64,000 nt of DNA from Pseudobdellovibrionaceae bacterium (GTDB lineage Bacteria > Bdellovibrionota > Bdellovibrionia > Bdellovibrionales > JAMPXM01). The DNA is taken from the NCBI GenBank assembly GCA_021463345.1, contig JAJTYM010000018.1, forward strand, positions 1 to 64,000, in the 5' to 3' direction. This document shows, one piece after another, positions 8,404 through 18,399 of the stretch; the first letter of the stretch is position 1, and each line of letters begins with the position of its first letter. The notes under the pieces are model-generated. The model saw only the letters and a program-made list of their open reading frames with translations, searched no databases and was not told the origin of the DNA. Position numbers and translations under genes: made by a program.

Positions 8404-9729
8404 ATGCGCCGCCCGCATTTCGACATGAATGTTTTCAAAGAGCGTCGCGCGCGACTGTCCGGGATGGCGCCGGGCGCCGCGATCATTCTCCGCTCGCATC
8501 CCGAGATGATGCGGCAGTACGACGTCGATCATCATTACCGGCCTGACAGCAACCTGTTTTATCTGACGGGCTGGGAGGAACCGGAATCGGTTTTCGTCTT
8601 CCGTCCCGGGCAGACGCCGGAGTCGGTTCTGTTCGTGCGCAGAAAGGACGTGTTCCGCGAGACGTGGGACGGTTTCCGTTACGGTCCGGAAGCGGCGGCG
8701 ACCGAGTTCCGGATGGACAAGACGTATCTGATCGACGAGCTTGACGCCGTCCTGCCCGAACTGCTCAAGCCCGTCGCCCGCGTTTATTACCATTTCAACG
8801 TCGACCCCGATTTCGACAGGCGTTTTTTGGGCCTCATGGAGAAATTCCGAGTAAGTCTCGGTCGGACGGGCCGCGGGTGCCTCCCGATCCACGATTCCTG
8901 GGAACTGCTCGGCGAGATGCGGGTCAAGAAGGAGCCGTACGAAGCCGGGGTCCTGCGCAAGGCGTGCGAGATCACCGCCAACGCGCACGTCGAGGTCATG
9001 CGGGCCGTGAAGCCCGGGATGAACGAGCGCCAGCTCCACGGCCTGTTCGTCGGCTCGGCGTTCCGCCAGGGCGCGAGCCGCGAAGGTTACAATTCCATCG
9101 TCGCCGGCGGCGCCGGCGCGACGACGTTGCATTACGTGTTCAACGACCAGGTTTTGAGGGACGGCGACCTGCTTTTGATCGACGCCGGCGCCGAGTGCGA
9201 ATACTTCACCGGCGACGTCACGCGAACGTACCCGGTGAACGGCCGGTTCACCGAGGCTCAGAAGCGGGTGTACGAGGCCGTGCTGAAAGTGCAGAAGGAC
9301 GTCATCGCGATGATCAAGCCGGGCCTGCCGTTCACGAAACTGCAGGAAGCGACCATCGGCTGGTTGGTCGACGCGATGCTGGACCTCAAGCTCCTCAAAG
9401 GCGACAAGCGCCAGATCATCGACGCCGGTGATTTCCGCAAATACTACCCTCACGGCGTTGGCCATTGGTTGGGCATGGACGTGCACGACGCGGGCTTGTA
9501 CGTGATCGACGGCGCACCGCGCCCGATCGAGCCGGGCATGGTTTTCACGGTCGAACCAGGGTTGTACGTTCCCGCGAACGACGCGTCGGCGCCGGCCGAG
9601 TACCGCGGCATAGGGATCCGCATCGAGGACGACATCCTCGTCACCGCCGATGGCTGCGAGAACATGACCGCCGCCGCGCCCAAGGAGATCGCCGAGCTGG
9701 AAGAGATCGTCGGCAAGGGCGCCCGTTGA
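8404..9729 (+). CDS. pepP: Xaa-Pro aminopeptidase (M24B)
   Basis: Cytoplasmic metallo-exopeptidase that removes N-terminal residues before proline. 441 residues, as expected for PepP. An N-terminal creatinase-like domain (DHHYRPDSNLFYLTGWEEPES) is followed by the pita-bread domain with all five metal ligands visible: LLIDAG and FTGDVTRTYP (Asp, Asp), HGVGHWLGMDVHD (His), FTVEPGLYV (Glu) and GIRIEDDILV (Glu). It starts 27 bases after the patatin-like gene with AAGGGAG upstream, so it may be co-transcribed with it. A GNRA-loop hairpin follows the stop. Confidence 0.95.
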   Translation: MRRPHFDMNVFKERRARLSGMAPGAAIILRSHPEMMRQYDVDHHYRPDSNLFYLTGWEEPESVFVFRPGQTPESVLFVRRKDVFRETWDGFRYGPEAAATEFRMDKTYLIDELDAVLPELLKPVARVYYHFNVDPDFDRRFLGLMEKFRVSLGRTGRGCLPIHDSWELLGEMRVKKEPYEAGVLRKACEITANAHVEVMRAVKPGMNERQLHGLFVGSAFRQGASREGYNSIVAGGAGATTLHYVFNDQVLRDGDLLLIDAGAECEYFTGDVTRTYPVNGRFTEAQKRVYEAVLKVQKDVIAMIKPGLPFTKLQEATIGWLVDAMLDLKLLKGDKRQIIDAGDFRKYYPHGVGHWLGMDVHDAGLYVIDGAPRPIEPGMVFTVEPGLYVPANDASAPAEYRGIGIRIEDDILVTADGCENMTAAAPKEIAELEEIVGKGAR

Positions 9730-9738
9730 GCCCGGGGA

Positions 9739-9760
9739 GGGCCTGACGAAAGTCGGGCCC
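9739..9760 (+). terminator. GNRA-capped hairpin after pepP
   Basis: GGGCCTGAC-GAAA-GTCGGGCCC: nine pairs (one G-U) with a GAAA tetraloop, ten bases after the pepP stop. No U-tract follows, so it would be a Rho-assisted terminator or 3'-end stabiliser rather than a classical intrinsic terminator. Confidence 0.5.
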
Positions 9761-9799
9761 CTGCGTGTCCCGGTCCCGGCGATCGCGATGGGACTCGTT

Positions 9800-9827
9800 T
9801 TGATCCCGGCGCTCTCTCTGTTATGCT
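9800..9827 (+). promoter_or_regulatory. Candidate sigma-70 promoter, probably leaderless
   Basis: TTGATC, 16 bp spacer, TATGCT. Only six bases separate the -10 from the ATG at 9834, and no Shine-Dalgarno is present, so the transcript probably starts at the A of the start codon. Confidence 0.5.
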
Positions 9828-9833
9828 GGGCGC

Positions 9834-10325
9834 ATGACAGACAACGAAGAGTTCGCAGCGTCGCAAGACGGCGGCAGGGGCCGTCGCAGAATCGCCAACC
9901 TGATCCAGAGACCCAAGCAGCAGATCAAATACATCCTGTACTTCCTCGCTTCGGGATTGGTTTTGCTCCTGATCGTCTTCAGCTTCGTGCTGTTCACCCT
10001 CTCGAACCTGGTGAACACGATGACCCAGCTCTGCGGGATGGGCGAGGATGTCCAGGTCGCGATCCAGCAATCGATCATGTTCGCGTGGGTCGTTTTCGCG
10101 ATCGTGTTCATCGCGTTCGCGGCGATGTCGATCGCGACGGGCCTCTTGATCTCGCACAGGATTTTCGGCGCCATGGTGCCGATCCGCCGCCAGATCGAAG
10201 CGATGTTCGCCGGGGACTACGCCGCCCGCGGTCAGTTGCGGGAGAACGACGAACTGCGGGAGATCATGGAAGATCTCAACGCGCTCGCAGGGAAACTCGG
10301 GTCCCGGCACGGCCCGAAGGTTTGA
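9834..10325 (+). CDS. Two-TM membrane protein with HAMP-like domain
   Basis: 163 residues: a basic N-terminal tail, two transmembrane helices (about 33-57 and 82-106) and a cytoplasmic C-terminal segment (MVPIRRQIEAMFAGDYAARG, then ENDELREIMEDLNALAG) with the proline and the heptad layout of a HAMP linker. No kinase, cyclase or methyl-accepting domain follows. It may be a free-standing signalling adaptor or a structural membrane protein; no function is assigned. Stand-alone gene with its own promoter; the next gene converges from the other strand ten bases after the stop. Confidence 0.75.
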   Translation: MTDNEEFAASQDGGRGRRRIANLIQRPKQQIKYILYFLASGLVLLLIVFSFVLFTLSNLVNTMTQLCGMGEDVQVAIQQSIMFAWVVFAIVFIAFAAMSIATGLLISHRIFGAMVPIRRQIEAMFAGDYAARGQLRENDELREIMEDLNALAGKLGSRHGPKV

Positions 10326-10334
10326 TGTCTCCGC

Positions 10335-11117
10335 TCAGCGCTCGGGTTCGCGGAACGCGTGCCTGAGCCAGCCGTGCGCCTCGGCTTCCTCCCGAAGCCG
10401 TTCCTCCTCCTCGAACAACCCGGTACCGGGAGCGCTTTGCGTGGAAACCGCGAGCCGGACGCGGTCCGCCGCGCTGAGGAGCGCGATGTCGCCGAGCGTG
10501 TTGCCCGAGCACAAGGCGGGCGCGACCCCGCGCGTGGCCGCGAGCAAGGCGTCGGCTTTGCCTTGCCTCCAGGTGATCGGTCGCGTCGCGCGATCGGTGA
10601 CGACGCCGTTCACGACCTCGGTGGTGACGCCGAGCACGCGGGCGGGGTTGATGCCGAGGAGCGCCGCCGCGGGCTCGACGGCCCATTTCACGCTGGCGGT
10701 GACGACGAAGATCTCGAAACCGTGGCGGCGGAGCAGGCCGATCAATTCGCGTTGCGACTCGAAAACCGGGAACGGGGCTTGTCGCTCGACGCAGTCTTTC
10801 GCCCATGCGCGGACCTCGGCGAGCGTTCGCCCGCGGTTGATCTGCGCGAGCCAGGCGTACGCGGCGGCCGGATCGGTTTTTTTGAGGTCGCGGTAACGCC
10901 GCCACGGATCGGAGGGCAGGCCTTCGAGCCCGCAACAGCGGATCTGGTAATCGAAAAACGCCTCTCCGACGTCGGTGTCCCAGAGAGTGCCGTCCGCGTC
11001 GAAGGCGGCGTAGAGCGGGCCCGTCGCCGTTCGCGCGGCGGCCTCGATCGCGTCGGTGAGCGCGCGTACGAGCGAGGGAGGGAACGGATTGACCGGCGCG
11101 TCCTTGTTTGGAATCAT
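10335..11117 (-). CDS. HAD-superfamily (subclass IB) phosphatase
   Basis: 260 residues with the HAD motifs in order: motif I FDADGTLWD (nucleophile DxDGT), a helical cap, motif II TAS in FVVTASVKWAVEPAA, a motif III lysine in RQGKADALL and motif IV SGNTLGDIALL. The arrangement matches the phosphoserine phosphatase-like IB group, whose members hydrolyse small phosphate esters. The substrate cannot be read. Start placed at ATG 11117 (MIPNKD). The frame stays open far upstream, but only because it is antisense to glpD. Confidence 0.88.
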   Translation of the reverse strand: MIPNKDAPVNPFPPSLVRALTDAIEAAARTATGPLYAAFDADGTLWDTDVGEAFFDYQIRCCGLEGLPSDPWRRYRDLKKTDPAAAYAWLAQINRGRTLAEVRAWAKDCVERQAPFPVFESQRELIGLLRRHGFEIFVVTASVKWAVEPAAALLGINPARVLGVTTEVVNGVVTDRATRPITWRQGKADALLAATRGVAPALCSGNTLGDIALLSAADRVRLAVSTQSAPGTGLFEEEERLREEAEAHGWLRHAFREPER

Positions 11118-11192
11118 CGGCGGGAAGTATCCTTTGAAAGCCGCGCGCTGACAACCGCGTCCGGAACCCCGGTCGCATATCGAGGGAATCGG

Positions 11193-11648
11193 ATGGAGCT
11201 CGTGCATCAAGTCGCGTCGCCCGCGGAATTGGAGGAGATCCTCGAATTCGCCCGTTCCCGTTTGAACGGGGCGGGGATCGACCCGATGGAGCGCCAGTTC
11301 GCCGAATGGGGCGCTCCCTGGCGCCGCGAGGCCCTCGAGCACTACCTCAAGCTGGGATGGAGTTTCACTGCGCGCCGGGGGGCGGGCGGGGAGATCGCGG
11401 GTTTTTTCATAGGTCAGCCGTTTTTGTTCATGCGCGGCCAGACCCAGACCCTTTGGATCGAGCATTTGGACGCCGTCGACGAAGCGGCGCGCGAAGGGCT
11501 CGCGGACGTGGCCGTCCGCCTCGCGCGGGAAAAGCACCTGCAGCGCGTGTTGTTCAGCGCCGCGGCCGCGGTCCCCGATGTTCTCGCCGTCGCGCCGGCG
11601 TCCCGAATCGAGGAAGCGATCATGGAAGTGCGGACCACGAAGGGGTGA
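11193..11648 (+). CDS. Hypothetical protein, possibly degenerate GNAT fold
   Basis: 151 residues, soluble, not recognised. The centre (GWSFTARRGAGGEIAGFFIGQP, quoted here in part, then LWIEHLDAV) has the beta-turn-beta pattern of GNAT acetyltransferases, but the acetyl-CoA loop (RxxGxG/A) is not evident. A Shine-Dalgarno (GAGGG) precedes the ATG. Three bases separate its stop from glpD, so the two are surely one operon. The promoter region would be the 75 bp shared with the divergent HAD phosphatase gene. Confidence 0.7.
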   Translation: MELVHQVASPAELEEILEFARSRLNGAGIDPMERQFAEWGAPWRREALEHYLKLGWSFTARRGAGGEIAGFFIGQPFLFMRGQTQTLWIEHLDAVDEAAREGLADVAVRLAREKHLQRVLFSAAAAVPDVLAVAPASRIEEAIMEVRTTKG

Positions 11649-11651
11649 GCG

Positions 11652-13322
11652 ATGGGCGCGACGTTTTCCGTCATGGACCGCGCGAAGTGGATCGATGGAA
11701 TGCCGGGGACGGAGTTCGACCTCGTCGTCATCGGCGGCGGCATCACGGGCGCCGGAGTCGCGCGCGACGCCGCTTCGCGAGGCATGAAAGTCGCGCTCGT
11801 GGAGGCGCGCGATTTCGCCGAGGGCACGAGCTCGCGTTCGAGCAAACTCATCCACGGCGGCATCCGCTACCTCGAGAACATGGAATTCCATCTCGTCTTC
11901 GAAGCCCTTTCCGAGCGTCGCCTGCTTTTCGATATGGCGCCGCACCTGGTGCACCCGCTTCGCTTCGTCCTGCCGCTGTACCGCGACGGTCGCGTCGGCA
12001 TGCTCAAGATGGGGCTCGGCATGTGGCTTTACGACGCGCTTTCGATGTTCGAGGCGCCCGAGCCGCATGAAAGGCTCGATGCGGGCGAGTCGCTCGAGCG
12101 GTTGCCCCTGCTCCGCGGCCGGGGGTTGCTCGGCTCTTATGTCTACTCCGACGCCTACATGGACGACGACCGCCTGACGCTCGAGACCTTGCGATCCGCC
12201 GCCCGTTCGGGGGCGCTTTGCGTGAATCATGTCAAAGCGATCGGCGCGCGGTTCGAGCGAGGCGAGGTGCGGGCGATCGAATGCCGCGATGAAACGACCG
12301 GTCGAACGTTCCTCGCGCGCGGTCGCCATTTCATCAGCACGGTGGGCCCATGGACCGATAGGGTGGGCCGTGAACTCCTCGGCCGATGGAAAAACGTTCT
12401 GCGGCCCTCCAAAGGCGTGCACCTCACGTTCGCGCGCGACCGCCTGCCGCTCAAGCAAGCGGTCGTCATGGCCGCCGACAAGGACAAGCGCATCGTATTC
12501 GGGATCCCGCGCCACGAGATGATCATCATCGGCACCACCGACACGGATTTCCCCGGGGATCCGTCGACGGTCGGCGCGACCCCCGAGGACGTCCGTTACC
12601 TGCTCGCCGTCGCCGGTGAATACTTTCCCGGGGCGAAGCTCGCGGCCGAGGATGTCATTTCCGCTTACGCGGGCGTGCGGCCGCTCGTCCATGACGGCGC
12701 TGAATCCGAAAGCAAGACCAGCCGGGAGCACTTGATCTACGCTGACCCCCGCAACGTCACTTTCGTCGCCGGCGGCAAGTACACGACTTATCGTCGCATG
12801 GCCGAGCAGGCGGTGGCGGCGGCCCTTGAGAATTTCCCGGTCGAAGATCAAGTGCGCTTTCGCCTCAGCGAAACGAAGTCGCCGCTCAATCCGGCCGCGT
12901 CGCCCGAAAAGTTCGCGGATGCCCGTCGGCGCGCCGGTCAGTGGGCGAGCGAGCTCGGCTGGGGCGGACAGGCCGTTTTGACGGCCGTCGAACGGCATGG
13001 CGGAGAAGCGCATGGGATCCTAGCCGCGGAGAAAGGTCCCGGCGATTCGGAAGCGGCCCGCTTGTGGTGCGCCGAAGCCCGGCACGCCGTCGCGCACACG
13101 ATGTGCTCGGGCGCGGTCGATTTTTACGTGCGCCGCACTCCATTGTTCCTCTCGCGTCGCGATCATGGCGTATCGTTCCTGCCGGCGATCGCGCACGCTC
13201 TGCAAGCGGAGCTGGGTTGGAGCGACTCACAGCGCCGGGAACAAGAAGAATCCGTGCGCGCGTACATCCGCAAAGAGCTCGCGTGGAAACAGGATTTTCA
13301 GATCAGTGCCCCGAACTTCTGA
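11652..13322 (+). CDS. glpD: Aerobic glycerol-3-phosphate dehydrogenase
   Basis: FAD-dependent, membrane-associated enzyme oxidising sn-glycerol-3-phosphate to dihydroxyacetone phosphate and passing electrons to quinone. 556 residues, near the usual length. The FAD-binding GxGxxG motif is VIGGGITGAGVARDAA (about residue 24 on), followed by SSRSSKLIHGGIRYLE, FIPRHEM-type strands (FGIPRHEMIIIGTTDTDFPG) and YAGVRPL, all typical of GlpD. The C-terminal DAO_C domain is present. No glpF or glpK is adjacent. It starts three bases after the preceding unknown gene. Confidence 0.95.
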   Translation: MGATFSVMDRAKWIDGMPGTEFDLVVIGGGITGAGVARDAASRGMKVALVEARDFAEGTSSRSSKLIHGGIRYLENMEFHLVFEALSERRLLFDMAPHLVHPLRFVLPLYRDGRVGMLKMGLGMWLYDALSMFEAPEPHERLDAGESLERLPLLRGRGLLGSYVYSDAYMDDDRLTLETLRSAARSGALCVNHVKAIGARFERGEVRAIECRDETTGRTFLARGRHFISTVGPWTDRVGRELLGRWKNVLRPSKGVHLTFARDRLPLKQAVVMAADKDKRIVFGIPRHEMIIIGTTDTDFPGDPSTVGATPEDVRYLLAVAGEYFPGAKLAAEDVISAYAGVRPLVHDGAESESKTSREHLIYADPRNVTFVAGGKYTTYRRMAEQAVAAALENFPVEDQVRFRLSETKSPLNPAASPEKFADARRRAGQWASELGWGGQAVLTAVERHGGEAHGILAAEKGPGDSEAARLWCAEARHAVAHTMCSGAVDFYVRRTPLFLSRRDHGVSFLPAIAHALQAELGWSDSQRREQEESVRAYIRKELAWKQDFQISAPNF

Positions 13323-14686
<1,364 letters not shown>

Positions 14687-14730
14687 GCGTCCGCGCGTTC
14701 CGCGAACTTTGCGGCCGTTGGGGGATTGCC

Positions 14731-15180
14731 GTGATCACAGAACGACAGATCCGCTCGGTAGCCTTGTTTTTTTTCTTCGCCTATCTCGACGAAAAAGCGG
14801 CCCTGCGCGCGATGGACACGACGGTCGCGGCGTTGAAGTCCCGTTTGCGCGCGATCGACGACCCGTCCGAGGCGCGCGTCGCCGTGATCGAGGCATGCGC
14901 GGGGCAGTTCAATCGCGATAAAAAACGCATCGCGCGCGGCAAACTCGCTCTCACGTTCGAAAGCGGGTGGAGCCTTCCCGACCACTTCGAACTCGCTCCC
15001 TGGGCGCGCTTTCACAAGGACGCCAGCGACGAGGAACTTCTCGCGCTCCTGTTCGCGCGCGTGCTTGGCTCCGGCGAAACCGAAATCGCGCGCGCCCTCG
15101 GGATCAGCGAGGGCACGGCCCGTTATCGCGTCGGTCGCGCGATCCGGCGCATGGGCGCCGCCAACAAGCTGGCGTTATGA
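14731..15180 (+). CDS. Sigma-70-region-4-like DNA-binding protein
   Basis: 149 residues starting at GTG 14731, preceded by GGGGGA at good spacing. The C-terminus is a clear sigma region 4 helix-turn-helix (DEELLALLFARVLGSGETEIA, then ALGISEGTARYRVGRAIRRMG). The N-terminal 90 residues are helical but do not show a convincing region 2. It may be a divergent ECF-type sigma factor or a region-4-only regulator. Its stop overlaps the start of an anti-sigma-like gene by ATGA, the classic sigma/anti-sigma layout, which supports the reading. Confidence 0.75.
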   Translation: MITERQIRSVALFFFFAYLDEKAALRAMDTTVAALKSRLRAIDDPSEARVAVIEACAGQFNRDKKRIARGKLALTFESGWSLPDHFELAPWARFHKDASDEELLALLFARVLGSGETEIARALGISEGTARYRVGRAIRRMGAANKLAL

Positions 15181-16304
15181 GCGGGGAGATGGACGTGCCC
15201 GATGATCGCGAGGCATCGACAAGCAAGCCATTGCGTCTCAAGCGCAAGTTGACTCCGTTCCTTTGCCAGGAACTCCTTTACGAGTACGCGGTTGGCGCGC
15301 TCGATCCGCAGCGCACGGCCGACATCGACGAGTATTTGCCGAGCGATCGGGCGAGCCAGGACGCGCTCGAAACGATTCGTCGCGGCCTTGACTATTCGGA
15401 ACGCCTGGCGGCTTCCGAAATCTCGCCGGAGCTCATGGCCCGCCTCACCGGATCCGAGAACGTCGGGTCGATAACGCGTCGCTACGCCGACTGGTACGAG
15501 TGGCCGAAGACGGTGCGCTGGTCGTTCGCCGCGCTTGCGCTGTCATTGCTGATTTCCGGCGTCGCCGCTGTGGTGCCATGGGGCAAATTGCCGTCGTTCT
15601 TTAAAAAGGCGGATTCCAACACCGTCGTCCTCGTGGACATCCCGGGCACCACGGTCGCGACTCAGGACTCGGAAACCGCTAAAGGCGCAGACGCGGCGGC
15701 CGATGACGAGGCTCAGGCCGCGGCTGAGATGGAAACGAGCGGCGACGAGCACATCACCGGCGACGAACCCGCGGCTGATCTTCCGCCGCCGGCGGTCGCG
15801 TCGCGCCCGACCGCCGGGCCCGCCGTCGAACCGTCTCCGGCGTTGGCCGCGACCGAGGCGGGTGGAGCGGGATCCGCACCGAAAGAAGTGAGGCCGAAAG
15901 GTTTCGTCTACCGGGCGTTCATGAACGTCGCCAATGTCGGTGAGGTCACCTCCGACGTCGTCCAGCAGTTGGAAAGCTTCGGTGGCGAGAAGGCCGGCGA
16001 AGTGCCGCTCGGCTGGCGCCGGGGCGCCGGCAGCTATTTCCATTTCACCGTGCCTGAATCCAACGAAAACAAGACTCTCGAAATGCTGCGCACCTATGGT
16101 CCAGTCCGGATTTCCAAAGACCCGCATCCGAGGCTAATGCCCGCCGGCCAAGTTCGATTTATCCTGTGGATAGAGCCGCAAGCGGGCAGTGAAGGAACCG
16201 TCGGCGGAGCGGACAGAGAGTTGCCGGTGGATAGTGACGGAGCCGCAAGCGGAGCGGCCGGGGAGCTACCGGCGGGCAGCGACGGAGCCGCAGGCGGGCA
16301 GTGA
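15177..16304 (+). CDS. Anti-sigma-factor-like membrane protein
   Basis: 375 residues. The N-terminal cytoplasmic domain (LLYEYAVGALDPQRTADIDEYL) matches the anti-sigma domain seen in RskA-like proteins (YALGxLDpxE...HL), without a zinc-binding HCC motif. One transmembrane helix follows near residues 120-142 (FAALALSLLISGVAAVVPW), then an Ala/Glu/Pro-rich linker and a periplasmic domain (FVYRAFMNVANVGEV to FILWIEP) reminiscent of DUF4349-type sensor domains. The last 40 residues are encoded by a degenerate tandem repeat. It overlaps the sigma-like gene by four bases and presumably holds that protein at the membrane. Confidence 0.75.
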   Translation: MSGEMDVPDDREASTSKPLRLKRKLTPFLCQELLYEYAVGALDPQRTADIDEYLPSDRASQDALETIRRGLDYSERLAASEISPELMARLTGSENVGSITRRYADWYEWPKTVRWSFAALALSLLISGVAAVVPWGKLPSFFKKADSNTVVLVDIPGTTVATQDSETAKGADAAADDEAQAAAEMETSGDEHITGDEPAADLPPPAVASRPTAGPAVEPSPALAATEAGGAGSAPKEVRPKGFVYRAFMNVANVGEVTSDVVQQLESFGGEKAGEVPLGWRRGAGSYFHFTVPESNENKTLEMLRTYGPVRISKDPHPRLMPAGQVRFILWIEPQAGSEGTVGGADRELPVDSDGAASGAAGELPAGSDGAAGGQ

Positions 16305-16380
16305 GATAGAGAGCCGCAGGCGGGCCGCGAGACGAAGCCGCAGGCGGGCAGTCGAGAGAAGCCGCCCGCAGGCGATTGGC
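16167..16380 (+). repeat. Degenerate 21-24 bp tandem repeat across a stop codon
   Basis: About nine imperfect copies of a unit like GAGCCGCAGGCGGGCAGTGA. The first five or six encode the Ala/Gly/Glu-rich tail of the anti-sigma protein; the stop codon falls within the array and the copies continue up to 40 bases before the histidine kinase start. The array also stays open in the kinase frame. Confidence 0.75.
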
Positions 16381-16416
16381 AAAAACTACGGGGATGGCGA
16401 TTCAGCCCGCGGGTCG

Positions 16417-18399
16417 ATGGCACTTTCATCCAAGCGCGTTGCGCGAAATCCGAGACGCTCGCTCCGAAGGCTTTTGGTCTTCTGGTTCCTGATCATTTCG
16501 ATCGCTCCGGTCGCGTTCATCACCGGCATCGCGCTCGTCAACTTCGAGAACGCCATCGAGAACGAGCTGATCCAGCGGCTGCGCGCCAACGCCCGCGAGT
16601 TGAACACGATGCTCGGGGATTATCAGAAGTATCTCGAGATGCGTTTGCAGCGTCATGAGGGCGACACCGCGCTGATCACCCACCTGTCGATGAACAACAT
16701 CGCGCAGGTGCGTTCCGCCCTGCGCCCTTCGGTGCGGAACAGCTCGATCACCAGCCTTTCCGTTTTCAACCGGGAGGGCCGCCTGGTCGTCTCCCTCACG
16801 CAGGACGAGGACGCCGACGCGAAAGAGAGCCAAACCCTGGGCGAGCAGAACCTCTTCCTGGCCGAGAACTTCCGCCAGACCCTCGACGAGAAGAGGCGTT
16901 TGGCCGTCGTCAATCCGGGCGCGGGCGACAGCGTCGATCTGGTCGTCATGACCCGCCTCAATACATCGACCGGCCGCCGCGCGGGATACCTCGAGGAGAT
17001 CATCAACATCGGCACGTCGGGCCTGGAGACGTTCAAAAAACGCTTGAACCTCGAGCTCGTCCTTTTCGATTCGCAGCGCAACGTCGTCTCCGGCAGCCAT
17101 CCGGATTTCCTCGTTTACAAGGCCAACAACAAGGCGTTTTTCGCGCCGACGCTCGAGCCCGATCGCGAGGTCGTTTTTCCGCTCAACATCCGTGACGAGC
17201 CGTTCACTTTCATCGTGAGTCCGGTCAAATGGGGAGAGGGGACGTTCTTCATCGGTTTGGGCGCGAGCCAACAGAAAACGCGCCAGGCGATCCGCAATGT
17301 CAGCGCCGCGTTTTTCACGGTCGCGGGCGCGATCGTGCTGCTCGCGGTGATCCTCGCGTTTTTCGGCGCGAGGGCGGTGTTGCGCCCGCTCAACGATCTG
17401 CTGTTCGCGATTCAAGCCATGGAAATGCGCGACGAGGTCGTTGAGATCCCGGTGACGAGCGACAACGAGCTCGGCGTGCTCACCGAGAGCTTCAACGACA
17501 TGTCCCATCGCGTGCGCCAGGCGCGCGCCGATCTCGAAAAGAAGATCAAGGAGCTCGAACGGGCCAACGCCGACCTCAAGGACGCGCAGAGCAAGCTCGT
17601 GCATTCGGCCAAGATGGTCAGCCTCGGCCAACTGGTCGCCGGCGTCGCGCATGAGCTCAACAACCCCATCGGTTTCGTGTACAGCAACATGAGTCACCTC
17701 CGCGATTACTCGAACCGTCTCCTGCGGATCATCGAGGCCGGCGAAAAGTCGCCCGACGAGGCGTCGCGGCTCAAGGCCGAGGCCGATTTCGATTACATCG
17801 TCAAAGACCTGCCGCGCCTGATCCAGTCCTGCGAGGACGGCGCGCGCCGCGTACGCGACATCGTCGTGGGCCTGCGTAATTTCTCGCGCCTCGAAGAGGC
17901 CAAGATCAAGCGCGTGGACCTCGCCGAAGGCGTTCAGCAGACCCTGCGGCTGCTGGCCGGCGAGCTTAAGACCCGCGTCAAGGTGCACACGGAATTCGGC
18001 CCTCTGCCGCAGGTTCTCTGTTACGCGAGCCAACTCAACCAAGTGTTCATGAACATCCTCTCCAACGCCGCCCAGGCGATCGAAGGGGAAGGCGAGATCT
18101 TCGTCGTCGCCGAGCACTTGCCGGCCGATGGGGGCGGGGGGCATGTGCGGGTGTCGATCCGCGACACGGGCAAAGGGATGCCTTCCGACATCCAGGACAA
18201 GATCTTCGATCCATTCTTCACGACGAAGACGGTGGGGCAGGGGACCGGTTTGGGATTGAGCATCTCTTACGGCATTGTTAAAAAGCACGCCGGCGACATC
18301 CAAGTGAAGTCGTCGCCCGGCGAAGGCACCGAATTCGTCATCACGCTGCCCGTCGACGGCCCTCCTGGGGCGGACAAAGAGGCCGCGCCCCAGGTTTAG
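16417..18399 (+). CDS. Membrane sensor histidine kinase, NtrB-type core
   Basis: 660 residues. TM1 at about 15-40, a periplasmic sensor domain of roughly 250 residues, TM2 near 299-320, a HAMP domain, a coiled coil (ARADLEKKIKELERANADLK) and a kinase core. The phospho-acceptor is His412 in VAGVAHELNNPIGFV. The ATP-binding boxes are intact: NILSNAAQAI (N), DTGKGMP (G1), FDPFFTTK (F) and GTGLGLSI (G2). This core is the type that pairs with NtrC-family regulators, but no response regulator is adjacent. ATG 16417 is the first convincing start. The frame extends upstream into the repeat array (to 16189) with Arg-rich sequence that I regard as non-coding. Confidence 0.92.
   Translation: MALSSKRVARNPRRSLRRLLVFWFLIISIAPVAFITGIALVNFENAIENELIQRLRANARELNTMLGDYQKYLEMRLQRHEGDTALITHLSMNNIAQVRSALRPSVRNSSITSLSVFNREGRLVVSLTQDEDADAKESQTLGEQNLFLAENFRQTLDEKRRLAVVNPGAGDSVDLVVMTRLNTSTGRRAGYLEEIINIGTSGLETFKKRLNLELVLFDSQRNVVSGSHPDFLVYKANNKAFFAPTLEPDREVVFPLNIRDEPFTFIVSPVKWGEGTFFIGLGASQQKTRQAIRNVSAAFFTVAGAIVLLAVILAFFGARAVLRPLNDLLFAIQAMEMRDEVVEIPVTSDNELGVLTESFNDMSHRVRQARADLEKKIKELERANADLKDAQSKLVHSAKMVSLGQLVAGVAHELNNPIGFVYSNMSHLRDYSNRLLRIIEAGEKSPDEASRLKAEADFDYIVKDLPRLIQSCEDGARRVRDIVVGLRNFSRLEEAKIKRVDLAEGVQQTLRLLAGELKTRVKVHTEFGPLPQVLCYASQLNQVFMNILSNAAQAIEGEGEIFVVAEHLPADGGGGHVRVSIRDTGKGMPSDIQDKIFDPFFTTKTVGQGTGLGLSISYGIVKKHAGDIQVKSSPGEGTEFVITLPVDGPPGADKEAAPQV

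Noticed and set aside
11118-13013. Extension of the HAD phosphatase frame by about 630 codons upstream
   Set aside because: It lies entirely antisense to glpD and another coding gene and shows no domain; the ATG at 11117 gives a normal-length HAD protein.
16189-16416. Upstream extension of the histidine kinase into the repeat array
   Set aside because: The added 76 residues are Arg/Ala/Ser-rich repeat translation and would precede a normal membrane helix; the repeat overlaps the anti-sigma coding region.
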